Origin: VRUE01 sp036271315
GTDB taxonomy: Bacteria; Actinomycetota; Thermoleophilia; Solirubrobacterales; 70-9
Direction of reading: 5' to 3'
DNA: 64,000 nucleotides
Assembly (NCBI GenBank): GCA_036271315.1
Contig: DATBAV010000019.1
Location: 1 to 64,000 of the forward strand
Below the pieces are notes generated by a model. It saw nothing but the letters and a program-made list of their open reading frames with translations. It was not told the DNA's origin and searched no databases. This document shows, one piece after another, positions 35,800 to 44,678 of this stretch. Positions within the stretch are counted from its first letter, which is position 1, and each line of letters opens with the position of its first letter. A program made the position numbers and the translations under genes.

Positions 35800-36116
35800 G
35801 CGTGATGACCGAGGTAACGATCTTCGTGCTCGCCGCCTTCGTCGGTTTCGAGGTGATCTCGAAGGTGCCGACCACGCTGCACACGCCGCTGATGTCGCAG
35901 ACCAACGCGATCCACGGCATCGTCATGCTCGGCGGGCTGATCGTTGTCGGCTACGCCAACGACCCGCTCGAGTACGTGATCGGCACGATCGCGATCGCCT
36001 TCGGCGCGATCAACATCGTCGGTGGCTTCATGGTCACCGACCGCATGCTCGGCATGTTCTCCAAAAAGCCGAAACCCAAGGCCGACGCTGACGGCAAAGG
36101 CGGGGCCGGCAAATGA
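35796..36116 (+). CDS. pntAB: NAD(P) transhydrogenase subunit alpha, part 2
   Basis: The 106-residue membrane subunit has three hydrophobic segments (TIFVLAAFVGFEVI, LMSQTNAIHGIVMLGGLIVVG, IGTIAIAFGAINIVGGFMV). The signature TLHTPLMSQTNAIHG is diagnostic of PntA part 2. A Lys/Gly-rich tail ends the protein. It overlaps pntAA and pntB by 4 bp each. Confidence 0.94.
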   Translation: MSVMTEVTIFVLAAFVGFEVISKVPTTLHTPLMSQTNAIHGIVMLGGLIVVGYANDPLEYVIGTIAIAFGAINIVGGFMVTDRMLGMFSKKPKPKADADGKGGAGK

Positions 36117-37546
36117 CCCTGCTCGCCGTGCTCGAACCGGGTGGCAGCGCCGCCACCGCGCTCTACATCGTCGCCTTCTCGCTCTTCATCATCGGGATTA
36201 AGCAGGGCACCCACCCGACCACGGCAAAGCGCGGCAACCAGATCGCCGCCGTCGGCATGGCGGTCGCCATCATCACCACGCTGCTGCTCGACGGCATCGG
36301 CAACTGGGGCCTGATCGCGCTCGGCCTCGGCATCGGCACCACGGTTGGCGTGATCGCCTCGATCCGCGTGCAGATGACCGAGATGCCGCAGATGGTCGCC
36401 CTCTACAACGGCGTCGGCGGCGGCGCCGTGGCGCTGATCGCCTGGTCGGAGCTGCGCCACGGCATCAGCGGCATCGACTCCGGCGATATCGCCTCGATCC
36501 CGCTCGAAGAGCTGATTCCCACCCTCTTCGCCGCGGTCGTCGGCTCGGTCTCCTTCTGGGGCTCGAACATCGCCTTCGCCAAGCTGCAGGACCTGATCCC
36601 GACCAAGCCGCTCTCGGTGCCCGGGCAGCAGGTGATCAACGGCGTGCTGCTGATCGGCATCCTTGCCGCCTGTGTCGACATCGCGGTCAACAACGGCGAT
36701 CCCTCGCAGGGGCTCTTCATCGCCATCCTGCTCGCCGCGGCGCTGCTCGGCAACCTCGTCGTGCTGCCGATCGGCGGCGCCGACATGCCGGTGGTGATCT
36801 CGCTGCTCAACGCCTTCACCGGCCTCTCCGCCGCGGCCGCCGGCTTCGCCCTGCACAACGTGGCGCTGATCGTCGCCGGCACCCTGGTCGGCTCCTCGGG
36901 AACGATCCTGACCATGGAGATGGCGACCGCGATGAACCGCTCGGTCGCCAACGTCCTCTTCGCCGGCTTCGGTGGCGCGCCCTCAGGGGGTGCCACCGGT
37001 AGCACCGAGGAACGGCCGCATGTCTCGATCGGCGCCCAGGACGCGGCGATCAAGCTCGCCTACGCCGATACGGTCGTGATCGTGCCCGGCTACGGCCTCG
37101 CCGTCGCCCAGGCCCAGCACGCGATCAAGGAGGTCGCCGACGAGCTGGAGAAGCGCGGCGTCACGGTCAATTACGCGATCCATCCCGTCGCCGGCCGCAT
37201 GCCCGGCCACATGAACGTGCTGCTTGCCGAGGCCGACGTGCCCTACGAGCAGCTCAAGGAGATGGAGGAGATCAACCCGGAAATGCCGCGCACCGACGTC
37301 GCGGTCATCGTTGGCGCCAACGACGTCACCAACCCGGCGGCCAAGACCGACCCCGACAGCCCGATCGCCGGCATGCCGATCATCGAAGTCTCCGAGGCCC
37401 AGCAGGTGATCGTGATCAAGCGCTCGCTCAGTCCTGGGTTTGCGGGGATTGACAACGATCTTTTCTACGAAGCGAATACTTCGATGCTGTTCGACGATGC
37501 CAAGAAGGCGGCGGCGGACATTGCGGCTGAGATTCAGAATCTCTAG
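36113..37546 (+). CDS. pntB: NAD(P) transhydrogenase subunit beta
   Basis: The 477-residue subunit has about eight or nine transmembrane helices (from YIVAFSLFIIGIKQGTHPTTAKRGN on) and a C-terminal NADP(H)-binding domain III with VIVPGYGLAVAQAQHAI and the loop GANDVTNPAAKTDPDSPIAGMP. With the two alpha subunits it couples hydride transfer to proton flow. A long hairpin (37567-37668) follows the stop. Confidence 0.95.
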   Translation: MTLLAVLEPGGSAATALYIVAFSLFIIGIKQGTHPTTAKRGNQIAAVGMAVAIITTLLLDGIGNWGLIALGLGIGTTVGVIASIRVQMTEMPQMVALYNGVGGGAVALIAWSELRHGISGIDSGDIASIPLEELIPTLFAAVVGSVSFWGSNIAFAKLQDLIPTKPLSVPGQQVINGVLLIGILAACVDIAVNNGDPSQGLFIAILLAAALLGNLVVLPIGGADMPVVISLLNAFTGLSAAAAGFALHNVALIVAGTLVGSSGTILTMEMATAMNRSVANVLFAGFGGAPSGGATGSTEERPHVSIGAQDAAIKLAYADTVVIVPGYGLAVAQAQHAIKEVADELEKRGVTVNYAIHPVAGRMPGHMNVLLAEADVPYEQLKEMEEINPEMPRTDVAVIVGANDVTNPAAKTDPDSPIAGMPIIEVSEAQQVIVIKRSLSPGFAGIDNDLFYEANTSMLFDDAKKAAADIAAEIQNL

Positions 37547-37566
37547 GCAACCCGCGCTGACGGAAT

Positions 37567-37668
37567 AAGGGATCCGGACACCCCTCCCCGGAGACCGTTG
37601 CGCAGCAGATCGGCGGGGTGGTTCCAGCGTGGTCCCTGAGCCTCCGGGGAGGGGTGCCCGGATCCCTT
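37567..37668 (+). terminator. Long inverted repeat after pntB
   Basis: Arms 37567-37592 and 37643-37668 are 26-bp inverted repeats with one mismatch around a 50-nt loop. It resembles the perfect repeat at 12957-13019 in style but not in sequence. Probably a pnt operon terminator. Confidence 0.6.
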
Positions 37669-37770
37669 CCACGCCCGCCGGGTCGCCAGCGCTCAGAAGC
37701 TGGGCGCGAAGTCACGGCTTCGGCAAGCTCGTGGGGGGAATAGAAGTAGTCGCTGGGGGCTTTGCTACCC

Positions 37771-38700
37771 ATGCGAGAGGGGGAGCGGGGGCAGGGGACT
37801 GTGGAGTGGGTGGGGCTTGTTTGCCTTGTCTCGCTGCTGATCGTGGGGATGCTCGTTGCCGGTGTGCGGGTGCCGGGGACTGCGCTTGCGCAGGCGATTG
37901 CCTCGCGGATTCTCTGCGCTGCGGCGCTGGCGGATCACTGTGGCGATGAACCGGTGTTGATCGCGACCTACGGGACGGAAGTGGGGGAGTTGGTGCGACG
38001 GCACATGCCGTCGTTGCTCTTCGAGCGGGGGTCGCGGGCGGTGCCGGTCGATTTCAGGCGCTGTCGTGAGACGGAGTGCGGGGACGCCGCCGGGCACGGC
38101 TACGTCAAGCGCACCAAGAGCGGATTGCCGGTCTCGGCATTCGTCCATGTCGTTGACTGCCGGGCCGACGCGACCGAGGAGTCTGAGGCGGCCGGAGCCG
38201 ATTGCTCGGGCTCGCGTGCCGGCAACCTTTACATTCAGTACTGGACCTACTACGCCGACTCCGCCACCTTTCGCGGGATCCCCATCGTTGGCGATGCCGG
38301 CTATCACCGAGACGACTGGGAGGGGGTGCAGATCCGCATCCGTCCCGATGGCTCGGTCGACGAGCGGGCCTCTTCGCACGAGGGCTACAACCAGCGACCC
38401 GGGCCGGTCGGCGGATGGGCCTCGGACGCTGGCATCGATTCGGTCAAGGGCGCGACCGAAGCACTCGGTCTGCGCGCCGAGAACGGCTGGGGCCCGGAGA
38501 CCCATCTGCTGATCGTCTCCGGCGGCAGCCACGCCGGCAACACCGCCGGAATCCCCCACATCGAACGCCTTACCCCGCGCAACCGCGTCCACCTGATCCC
38601 GCTCGAGCCGATCGCCGCCGGCACCGACGCGCACTTCGCGATCAACCCACCATGGCGCAAGCGCGTCTGGCGCGACCCTGAGGCCGAGGGCACCGACTGA
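37771..38700 (+). CDS. TadE/Flp-like signal anchored to a Vps62-like secreted domain
   Basis: The protein has about 309 residues. The N-terminus REGERGQGTVEWVGLVCLVS, followed by a hydrophobic helix, matches the pilin-like TadE/Flp signal of actinobacteria. The body has several cysteines (CGDEPV, CRETEC, CRADATE, CSGSRAG) and a region with YIQYWTYYADSATF, HRDDWEGVQIRI and GNTAGIPHIERL. That pattern resembles Vps62-like secreted domains. The combination suggests a surface-displayed or pseudopilin-exported protein. The start is ATG 37771; TTG 37762 is in frame. No linked Tad genes are present. Confidence 0.6.
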   Translation: MREGERGQGTVEWVGLVCLVSLLIVGMLVAGVRVPGTALAQAIASRILCAAALADHCGDEPVLIATYGTEVGELVRRHMPSLLFERGSRAVPVDFRRCRETECGDAAGHGYVKRTKSGLPVSAFVHVVDCRADATEESEAAGADCSGSRAGNLYIQYWTYYADSATFRGIPIVGDAGYHRDDWEGVQIRIRPDGSVDERASSHEGYNQRPGPVGGWASDAGIDSVKGATEALGLRAENGWGPETHLLIVSGGSHAGNTAGIPHIERLTPRNRVHLIPLEPIAAGTDAHFAINPPWRKRVWRDPEAEGTD

Positions 38701-38724
38701 CGATCGCTTGTGGTGCGCACGCGC

Positions 38725-38759
38725 CCCCCATTGACCACCTGTGAGGTGGCAAATGGGGG
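38725..38759. terminator. Imperfect hairpin between convergent genes
   Basis: CCCCCATT...CCACC and GGTGG...AATGGGGG pair with a few mismatches around a short loop, between the Vps62-like gene and the convergent SDR. Confidence 0.45.
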
Positions 38760-38764
38760 AAGGA

Positions 38765-39532
38765 CTACTTCGGCGGCATCCGCAGGGCGCCGTCGAGGCG
38801 GATCGTCTCGCCGTTCAACATCGGGTTGGCGACGATCTGGCCGACCAGGCGGCCGTACTCCTCGGGGCGCCCGAGGCGGGAGGGGAAGGGGATGCCCTCG
38901 CCGAGCGCGGTGCGGGCCTCCTCGGGCAGGGCCGCCAGCAGCGGCGTGTCGAAGAGACCGGGGGCGATGGTGACGACGCGGACGCCGCGCGAGGCCATGT
39001 CGCGGGCCGCCGGCAGGGTCATGCCGACGATGCCTCCCTTGGAGGCGGCGTAGGCGATCTGGCCGATCTGGCCGTCGTAGGCGGCGATCGAGGCGGTGTT
39101 GATGCAGACGCCGCGCTCACCCTCGCTGTCGGGCTCGTTCTCGCTCATCGCCGCGGCGGCGAAGCGCAGCACGTTGAAGGTGCCGATCAGGTTGACCTTG
39201 ACCACGTTGGAGAAGAATTCGAGGTTGTGGGGGCCGCCTTTGTGCGCGATCCGCTCGGCCCAGCCGATGCCGGCGCAGCAGACCGAGATCCGCAGCCCGT
39301 CGTCGTGCGTCGCCGCCCGCTCGACCGCGGCCGACACGGCACCCTCGTCGGTGACGTCGGCCTGTACGAACGCCGCGCTCGGCCCCAGCTCCGCGGCCAA
39401 CGCCTCGCCCTTCTCGGCGTTGAGGTCGGCGATCGTCACCGCCGCGCCGGCCGCGACCAGCGCCCGCGCCGTCGCCTCGCCAAGTCCTGACGCTCCACCA
39501 GCCACCAACGCACTCGTGCCTGCAACCTCCAC
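38765..39532 (-). CDS. Short-chain dehydrogenase (type II 3-hydroxyacyl-CoA dehydrogenase-like)
   Basis: The 255-residue SDR has the NAD site GGASGLGEATARALVAAGAAV, DLNAEKGE as specificity strand, the NTASIAAYDGQIGQIAYAASKGG catalytic Ser-Tyr-Lys block and the C-terminal GLFDTPLL/RLGRPEEYGRLV features of HSD17B10-like enzymes. These oxidise 3-hydroxyacyl-CoA or steroids, fitting the beta-oxidation-type genes at 27-31 kb, though it is not in that operon. A 51-bp palindromic repeat lies 21 bp upstream. Confidence 0.88.
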   Translation of the reverse strand: MEVAGTSALVAGGASGLGEATARALVAAGAAVTIADLNAEKGEALAAELGPSAAFVQADVTDEGAVSAAVERAATHDDGLRISVCCAGIGWAERIAHKGGPHNLEFFSNVVKVNLIGTFNVLRFAAAAMSENEPDSEGERGVCINTASIAAYDGQIGQIAYAASKGGIVGMTLPAARDMASRGVRVVTIAPGLFDTPLLAALPEEARTALGEGIPFPSRLGRPEEYGRLVGQIVANPMLNGETIRLDGALRMPPK

Positions 39533-39553
39533 GGCCGCGCACCCTACACACCC

Positions 39554-39604
39554 CGAACTGCATCAAATTTCCTGCCTGCTAGACCGGAAATTTGATGCAG
39601 TTCG
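39554..39604. repeat. 51-bp palindromic repeat (copy 2), intergenic
   Basis: Arms 39554-39572 and 39586-39604 are perfect 19-bp inverted repeats. It has the same length as the copy inside mtaD and about 44 of 51 positions match; the loop differs. It lies between the SDR and egtB genes, which are divergent. Confidence 0.85.
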
Positions 39605-39664
39605 AGCAGCCGGGTTCACATCCCCGTAAGAAGGTCTCTGTAGGGTTTCCGCATCGCCACCGAG

Positions 39665-40771
39665 GTGACGCCCAGCTCCAAGGAAGCGATCGCGGAGCGC
39701 CTCGCCGAGGCGCGCCGGTTCACATTGGAGTTGCTCCAGCCGCTCGACGACGGGCAGCTCAACCGCGTCTACTCGCCGCTGCTCAGCCCGTTGGCCTGGG
39801 ACCTCGGCCACATCGCCAACTTCGAGGAGCTCTGGCTGGTGCAGACGATCGGCGATCGCGAGCCCCTGCACGGTGAGCTCGGCCGCTTCTACGACGCGAT
39901 CGAGAACCCGCGCAAGACCCGTGGCGAGCTGCCGATCTTGCGCGACGCCGAGCTGCGTGCCTACCTCGAGGACGTGCGCGAGCGCACGCTCGAGGTGCTC
40001 GCGGAAGTCGACATCGGGCCCGACGCCGACGAGCCGCTGCTGCGCGAAGGCTTCGTCTACGAGATGTTGCTGGCCCACGAGCAGCAGCACAACGAGACGA
40101 TGCTGCAGCTGCTGCAGATGGTCGACGACTACAGCCCGCTCGACCCCGGGCTCGGCGCTCTCCGCGCCCCCGAGCCGGGCCCCGAGACGATCTCGATCCC
40201 CGGTGGCGCATATGAGGTTGGCGCCCCGCCGCGAGGCTTTGCTTACGACAACGAGCGCCCCCGCCACACGGTCGAGCTCGCCCCGTTCGAGATCGATCGA
40301 ACTCCGGTGACCAATGCCACGTACATCCAGTTCATGGAGGAGACCGCTGCCGAGCCTCCGATGTATTGGGAGCCTGAAGGCGGCGGGGGATGGGTGCTGA
40401 CGAGGATGGGAGGTCGCGACCCGATCGACCCGGCCCATCCCGTCCTCCATGTCTCCTGGCACGAGGCCGACGCGCTCGCCCGCTGGGCGGGCAAGCGCCT
40501 TCCCGGCGAGCACGAGTGGGAGGTGGCTTCGGATCGGCTCGAGGGCGTCGGGCAGGCCTGGGAATGGACTTCCTCGGACTTCCTTGCCTACCCGGACTTT
40601 GAGGCCTTTCCCTACCCGGAGTACTCGCAGGTCTTCTTCGGCGACGCCCACAAGGTTCTGCGCGGCGGTTCCTGGGCGACGCGCCGCAACGTGATGCGGC
40701 CCAGCTTCCGCAACTGGGACCTGTCCGAGCGCCGTCAAATCTTCTCCGGCATCCGACTGGCGGACCTCTGA
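39665..40771 (+). CDS. egtB: Ergothioneine sulfoxide synthase EgtB
   Basis: The 368-residue iron enzyme joins hercynine with a thiol (gamma-glutamylcysteine or cysteine) in ergothioneine synthesis. The DinB-like N-terminal half carries iron-ligand histidines in LAWDLGHIANFEELW and LLAHEQQHNETMLQLLQM (H-x3-H). The C-terminal formylglycine-generating-enzyme-like half shows PRHTVELAPFEIDRTPVTNATYIQFM and HVSWHEADALARWAGKRLPGEHEWE...RGGSW. The start is GTG 39665. egtD follows 71 bp downstream. Confidence 0.94.
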   Translation: MTPSSKEAIAERLAEARRFTLELLQPLDDGQLNRVYSPLLSPLAWDLGHIANFEELWLVQTIGDREPLHGELGRFYDAIENPRKTRGELPILRDAELRAYLEDVRERTLEVLAEVDIGPDADEPLLREGFVYEMLLAHEQQHNETMLQLLQMVDDYSPLDPGLGALRAPEPGPETISIPGGAYEVGAPPRGFAYDNERPRHTVELAPFEIDRTPVTNATYIQFMEETAAEPPMYWEPEGGGGWVLTRMGGRDPIDPAHPVLHVSWHEADALARWAGKRLPGEHEWEVASDRLEGVGQAWEWTSSDFLAYPDFEAFPYPEYSQVFFGDAHKVLRGGSWATRRNVMRPSFRNWDLSERRQIFSGIRLADL

Positions 40772-40842
40772 ACATGGAGCGAGTGAGCGAGATCGCCGGT
40801 GATGACTAGCGTGAACGAGCGTAATGTGAAGGATGTGGTGAT

Positions 40843-41811
40843 GTGATCGCGATCGAGGTCCACCTCGACGCCGACACCGCGGCGAAGATGGCGAGCGACG
40901 TCCGCGACGGCCTCTCGGCGCATCCGAAGGAGCTTGCGCCGAAGTACTTTTATGACGAGCGCGGCTCGCAGCTCTTCGAGCAGATCACCGAGCTGGATGA
41001 GTATTACCCGACCAGGGCCGAGCGCTCGATCCTGGCGGAGCGATCCGGGGAGATCGTCGCTGCGGCGGGAGCGCCGCGCTCGCTGGTCGAGCTCGGCTCC
41101 GGCTCGGCCGCCAAGACCCGCCACCTGCTCGACGCGATGCGCGAGGCCGAGTGCCTGCACACCTACGTCCCGGTCGACATCTCCGAGGAGATCACCCACG
41201 AAACCGCCGCTTTACTGGTCGAGGAGTACCCGGGCCTGGCGGTCCGGGGCCTCGTCTGCGACTTCGAGCAGCACCTCGAGCGCATCCCCGACGGTGACGG
41301 CGGTCGCCTCGTCGCCTTCCTCGGCGGCACGATCGGCAACCTCTACCCGCAACCCCGCCACGAGTTCCTCGTCCGGCTCAGGGAGTTGATGGGGCCCGAG
41401 GACCGACTCCTACTCGGCACCGACCTGGTCAAGGGAAGGCAGCGACTCGAGGCCGCCTACGACGATGCCAGCGGCGTCACCGCCGAGTTCAACAAGAACG
41501 TCTTGGCGGTGCTGAACCGCGAGCTGGGAGCCGACTTCGACCTCGACGCCTTCCAGCATGTCGCCCGCTACGACGAGGTCGAGGCGCGGATGGACATCCG
41601 CCTGCGCTCGCTCGCCGAGCAGATCGTGCGGCTCGACGACATCGACCTCTCGATCGAGTTCGCCGCCGGCGAGGAGATGCGGACCGAGATCTCAACCAAG
41701 TTCACCTACGAGAAGCTCGCGGCTGTCTACGGCGAGGCCGGATTGGCGATCGACGGCTGGTTCACCGACGCGGACTGCGACTACGCGCTCAGCCTCGCCC
41801 GGCCCGCCTAG
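40843..41811 (+). CDS. egtD: L-histidine N-alpha-methyltransferase EgtD
   Basis: The 322-residue SAM-dependent methyltransferase converts histidine to hercynine. Motif I is LVELGSGSAAKTRHLLDAM. The family blocks KYFYDERGSQLFEQITELDEYYPTRAE and GGTIGNLYPQPRHEFLVRL are clear. The GTG start at 40843 overlaps (GTGA) the stop of a possible 14-residue upstream reading frame (40802-40846, MTSVNERNVKDVVM), which could be a coupled leader; this is speculative. Together with egtB it forms a minimal ergothioneine locus; egtA, egtC and egtE are not in the window. Confidence 0.95.
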   Translation: MIAIEVHLDADTAAKMASDVRDGLSAHPKELAPKYFYDERGSQLFEQITELDEYYPTRAERSILAERSGEIVAAAGAPRSLVELGSGSAAKTRHLLDAMREAECLHTYVPVDISEEITHETAALLVEEYPGLAVRGLVCDFEQHLERIPDGDGGRLVAFLGGTIGNLYPQPRHEFLVRLRELMGPEDRLLLGTDLVKGRQRLEAAYDDASGVTAEFNKNVLAVLNRELGADFDLDAFQHVARYDEVEARMDIRLRSLAEQIVRLDDIDLSIEFAAGEEMRTEISTKFTYEKLAAVYGEAGLAIDGWFTDADCDYALSLARPA

Positions 41812-41826
41812 TCTTAGGCCTCGCCC

Positions 41827-42759
41827 CTAGGGCGCCAGGGCGTCGATCAGCTCGCCGAGCTTGTCCGGCGTCACGATCGGGGTGAGGATCGGCAGGGTGA
41901 TGCCGCCGGCGACGAAGGAGTCGATCCGCTCCCTCATCTCCGCCGGCGTGCCGAAGATGAACATCTCCTCGATCAGTTCCCATGGGGCCGCCGCCGCGGC
42001 GCCCTGGCGGTCGCCTGACTCCCAAGCGGAGACCATCGGCTCGATCTGCTCGCCGTAGCCGAGCCAGCGGTAGAAGGCGGCGTAGACCGGCACGGTGATG
42101 TAGGAGGAGAACATGAAGCGGGCCAGTGGCTCGACCGCCTCGCGCTCGCCCGGCAGGCAGAAGAAGCGGCAGAGCAGCTCGAAGCCCTCGGGCGCGCCGT
42201 CCAGCTGGGCGGTCACCTTGGGCAGGCCGCCGAGCGGTAGAAAGTTGGTGAAGGCACCGCTGGCACGCTCGACCGCAAGCTCAAGCATCTTGCCGCGCAG
42301 GGCCGCGAGCACGACGGGCACCGGTTGCGCCGGCGCGCTCTCCAGTTTGAAGCCGCTGGCGGTGCGCTCCCCGGCCAGGGCCGCGTCGAGGAAGTCGAGC
42401 GTCTCCCGCACCTTGGCCAGCGGCCGCTCGAAGGGAATGCCGTTCCAGCCTTCGACGATGCGATCGGAGGAGGAGCCGATGCCGAGCACGAAGCGGCCGT
42501 CCGAGGCGCTTGCGAGCGCGGCCGCCTCCTGTGCCAGCAGCGCCGGGCCGCGCTGGAAGACGCCGACGATGCCGGTGCCGAGGCGGGCTCGCTCGGTCCA
42601 GGCGGCGCTCAGGGCCAGCGGCGTGAAGCCGTCGGGACCGTTGGTCTCGCCGCTCCAGAAGTCGGTGTAGCCGGCGGCCTCGGCCCGCTTCACCAGCTCC
42701 TCGTGAGCGGCCAGGGTGAGCCCGGGCAAAGGCAGTGTCAATCCCCAGCGTTGAGCCAC
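41827..42759 (-). CDS. LLM-class F420-dependent oxidoreductase
   Basis: The 310-residue protein has a luciferase-like monooxygenase fold: WGLTLPLPGLTLAAHEELVKRAEAAGYTDFWSGE, then LGTGIVGVFQRGPALLAQEAAALASASDGRFVLGIGSSSDRIVEGWNG. Such proteins use F420H2 or FMN; the substrate is unknown. It is convergent with egtD (15-bp gap) and divergent from glpX. It is not a close copy of the other LLM enzyme in the window (33605-34651). Confidence 0.88.
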   Translation of the reverse strand: MAQRWGLTLPLPGLTLAAHEELVKRAEAAGYTDFWSGETNGPDGFTPLALSAAWTERARLGTGIVGVFQRGPALLAQEAAALASASDGRFVLGIGSSSDRIVEGWNGIPFERPLAKVRETLDFLDAALAGERTASGFKLESAPAQPVPVVLAALRGKMLELAVERASGAFTNFLPLGGLPKVTAQLDGAPEGFELLCRFFCLPGEREAVEPLARFMFSSYITVPVYAAFYRWLGYGEQIEPMVSAWESGDRQGAAAAAPWELIEEMFIFGTPAEMRERIDSFVAGGITLPILTPIVTPDKLGELIDALAP

Positions 42760-42780
42760 CGCCCGACCCTATAGCCTGCC

Positions 42781-43785
42781 GTGCCGATGGGGGAGACCTC
42801 ACAAACCAAGCCAGATCGCAACCTCGCCTTGGAGCTGGTCCGGGTGACCGAGGCGGCGGCACTCGCCGCCGCCCGCTGGGTCGGCCGCGGCGACAAGTTG
42901 GCCGCCGACGGCGCTGCCGTCGACGCGATGCGCTTCGTGCTCGACACGGTCGCGATGGACGGCGTCGTCGTGATCGGCGAGGGCGAGAAGGACGAGGCGC
43001 CGATGCTCTTCAACGGCGAGCAGATCGGCGATGGCAGCCCCCCGGTGGTCGACATCGCGGTCGACCCGCTGGAGGGGACCACGCTCTGCGCCCGCGGCAT
43101 GCCCAGCGCCCTGGCGGTGATCGCGCTCGCCGAGCGCGGCTCGATGTTCGACCCCGGGCCCTGCGTCTACATGGAGAAGATGGCCGGCGGCGAGGAGATC
43201 GCCGACCTGCTCGACCTCGACCGGCCCCTGCCCGAGACCTTGAAGCTGATCGCCGAGCGCAAGGGCGAGAGCGTCGGCGACGTGATCGTCGTCATGCTCG
43301 ACCGTCCCCGCCACGAGGAGGCGATGCGCGAAGTGCGCGAGGCGGGCGCCCGCCTGCGCCTGATCAGCGATGGCGACGTCTCGGCCGCGCTGCTCGCGGT
43401 CAGCGAACGCTCCCCGGTCGATCTGCTCTGGGGCATCGGCGGCACGCCCGAGGGTGTGCTCTCCGCCGCCGCGCTCAAGTCGATGGGCGGCCAGCTGCTC
43501 GGCCGGCTCTGGCCGCGCAACGACGAGGAGCGCAGCGCCGCCGTCGACGCCGGTTATGACCTGGACCGTGTGCTCACCGCCAACGACCTCTGCTCGGGCG
43601 AGGACGTCTTCTTCTCCGCAACCGGCGTCACCGACGGTGACGTCCTCCAGGGCGTCCGCTACCGCGGCAACGGCGCGACCACCGAATCGCTGGTCATGCG
43701 CTCGCGCTCGGGCACGGTGCGCCGCGTGCAGGCCCGCCACGACCGCTCAAAGTTGAGGGCGGTCACCGGCGAGCGCTACGGCTGA
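42781..43785 (+). CDS. glpX: Class II fructose-1,6-bisphosphatase
   Basis: The 334-residue cytoplasmic enzyme makes fructose-6-phosphate in gluconeogenesis. GlpX features are GRGDKLAADGAAVDAMR, VVIGEGEKDEAPML (metal ligands), DIAVDPLEGTTLCARG, and LLWGIGGTPEGVLSAAALKSMGGQ. The start is GTG 42781 or ATG 42787. The 3' end overlaps the convergent YihY/BrkB gene by 10 bp. Confidence 0.95.
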   Translation: MPMGETSQTKPDRNLALELVRVTEAAALAAARWVGRGDKLAADGAAVDAMRFVLDTVAMDGVVVIGEGEKDEAPMLFNGEQIGDGSPPVVDIAVDPLEGTTLCARGMPSALAVIALAERGSMFDPGPCVYMEKMAGGEEIADLLDLDRPLPETLKLIAERKGESVGDVIVVMLDRPRHEEAMREVREAGARLRLISDGDVSAALLAVSERSPVDLLWGIGGTPEGVLSAAALKSMGGQLLGRLWPRNDEERSAAVDAGYDLDRVLTANDLCSGEDVFFSATGVTDGDVLQGVRYRGNGATTESLVMRSRSGTVRRVQARHDRSKLRAVTGERYG

Positions 43786-44678
43786 GCCTCTTCTTCGCAG
43801 CCACAGGGCTTCTTCTTTTCCGTCCCCGGGCCGTACGGCATTTCCCCGGTCTCGCGCAGCTCGTGGCGCAGTGAGTTGATCACCGCCCCCGCCAGCAGGC
43901 CGAGGCTGAGCAGGTAGAACCAGAGCAGGGCGATGAGGATGAAGCCGAGGGTCGAGCCGAGGCGCGAAAGGCTGGAGACGTTCGAGAGGTAGGCGGGGAA
44001 GAGCCAGTTGGCGATGCTGACGCCGATCGTGACGAAGGCGGCGCCCGGCCATACCGCGCGCCAGGGCATGTGGCCCTTCGGCACCGCCCAGAAGATCACG
44101 CAGCAGATCAGGAAGGTGATCAGGATCGCGGCGCCGAGTAGCAACGCAGTGTCGATCGCCCTGATGTCGGAGAGGCCGAAGGGCAGGCGGTCGGTGCTGG
44201 CGACCAGGGTGCTCTCCATCGCCGGCAGGAAGATGCTGGCCGCGATGAAGAGCAGGACGACCGCCAGCATCGCGAAGGAGAAGCGCTTCTGCTCGACCCA
44301 GCCGCGGCACTCGACGTGGTAAATGCGGCAGAAGGCGGTGTCCATCGCGCCCCAGAAGGAGGCGCCGATCCAGAGCGAGCCGATGAAGGCGGCGATCCCG
44401 ATCGTGGTCGAGTTTTCCTCGATCCGGTTGAGCACGTCCGCCAGGGTGTGCTGGTCGTAGTTGGGGAAGAGCCGCTGCAGGTCATCGATCACGCTCGCCT
44501 CGACGCCGTGGATCTTCAGCACCTGACCGCCGACGAAGAGCACCAGCAGAGCGAAGGGAAAGACCGCCAGCATCAGGTTGTAGGCGACCATCGCCGAGAG
44601 GCCGGTGACGTTCTCGCGGTACGCTCGGTTCCAGAAGGCACGCAGCCAGGGGCGGGTTTGGCGCATGGTTTTTGGCAT
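43776..44678 (-). CDS. YihY/BrkB family membrane protein
   Basis: The 300-residue protein has six transmembrane helices in the YihY/BrkB (UPF0761) pattern: NVTGLSAMVAYNLMLAVFPFALLVLF at the start, GSLWIGASFWGAMDTAFCRIYHVECRGWVEQKRFSF, and LGSTLGFILIALLWFYLLSLGLLAGAVINSLRHE near the end. The C-terminus is Lys/Glu-rich with CGC. The family was once called RNase BN; its function is unknown. It is divergent from the sigma factor gene, and its start codon abuts the -35 box of the sigma-leader promoter. Confidence 0.88.
   Translation of the reverse strand: MPKTMRQTRPWLRAFWNRAYRENVTGLSAMVAYNLMLAVFPFALLVLFVGGQVLKIHGVEASVIDDLQRLFPNYDQHTLADVLNRIEENSTTIGIAAFIGSLWIGASFWGAMDTAFCRIYHVECRGWVEQKRFSFAMLAVVLLFIAASIFLPAMESTLVASTDRLPFGLSDIRAIDTALLLGAAILITFLICCVIFWAVPKGHMPWRAVWPGAAFVTIGVSIANWLFPAYLSNVSSLSRLGSTLGFILIALLWFYLLSLGLLAGAVINSLRHELRETGEMPYGPGTEKKKPCGCEEEAQP

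Noticed and set aside
39563..40738. 391-residue minus-strand reading frame opposite egtB
   Set aside because: egtB is unambiguous on the plus strand; the other frame is a GC-rich artefact.
40802..40846. Leader peptide gene before egtD
   Set aside because: Only 14 codons, no clear ribosome-binding site and no known precedent; kept only as a remark.
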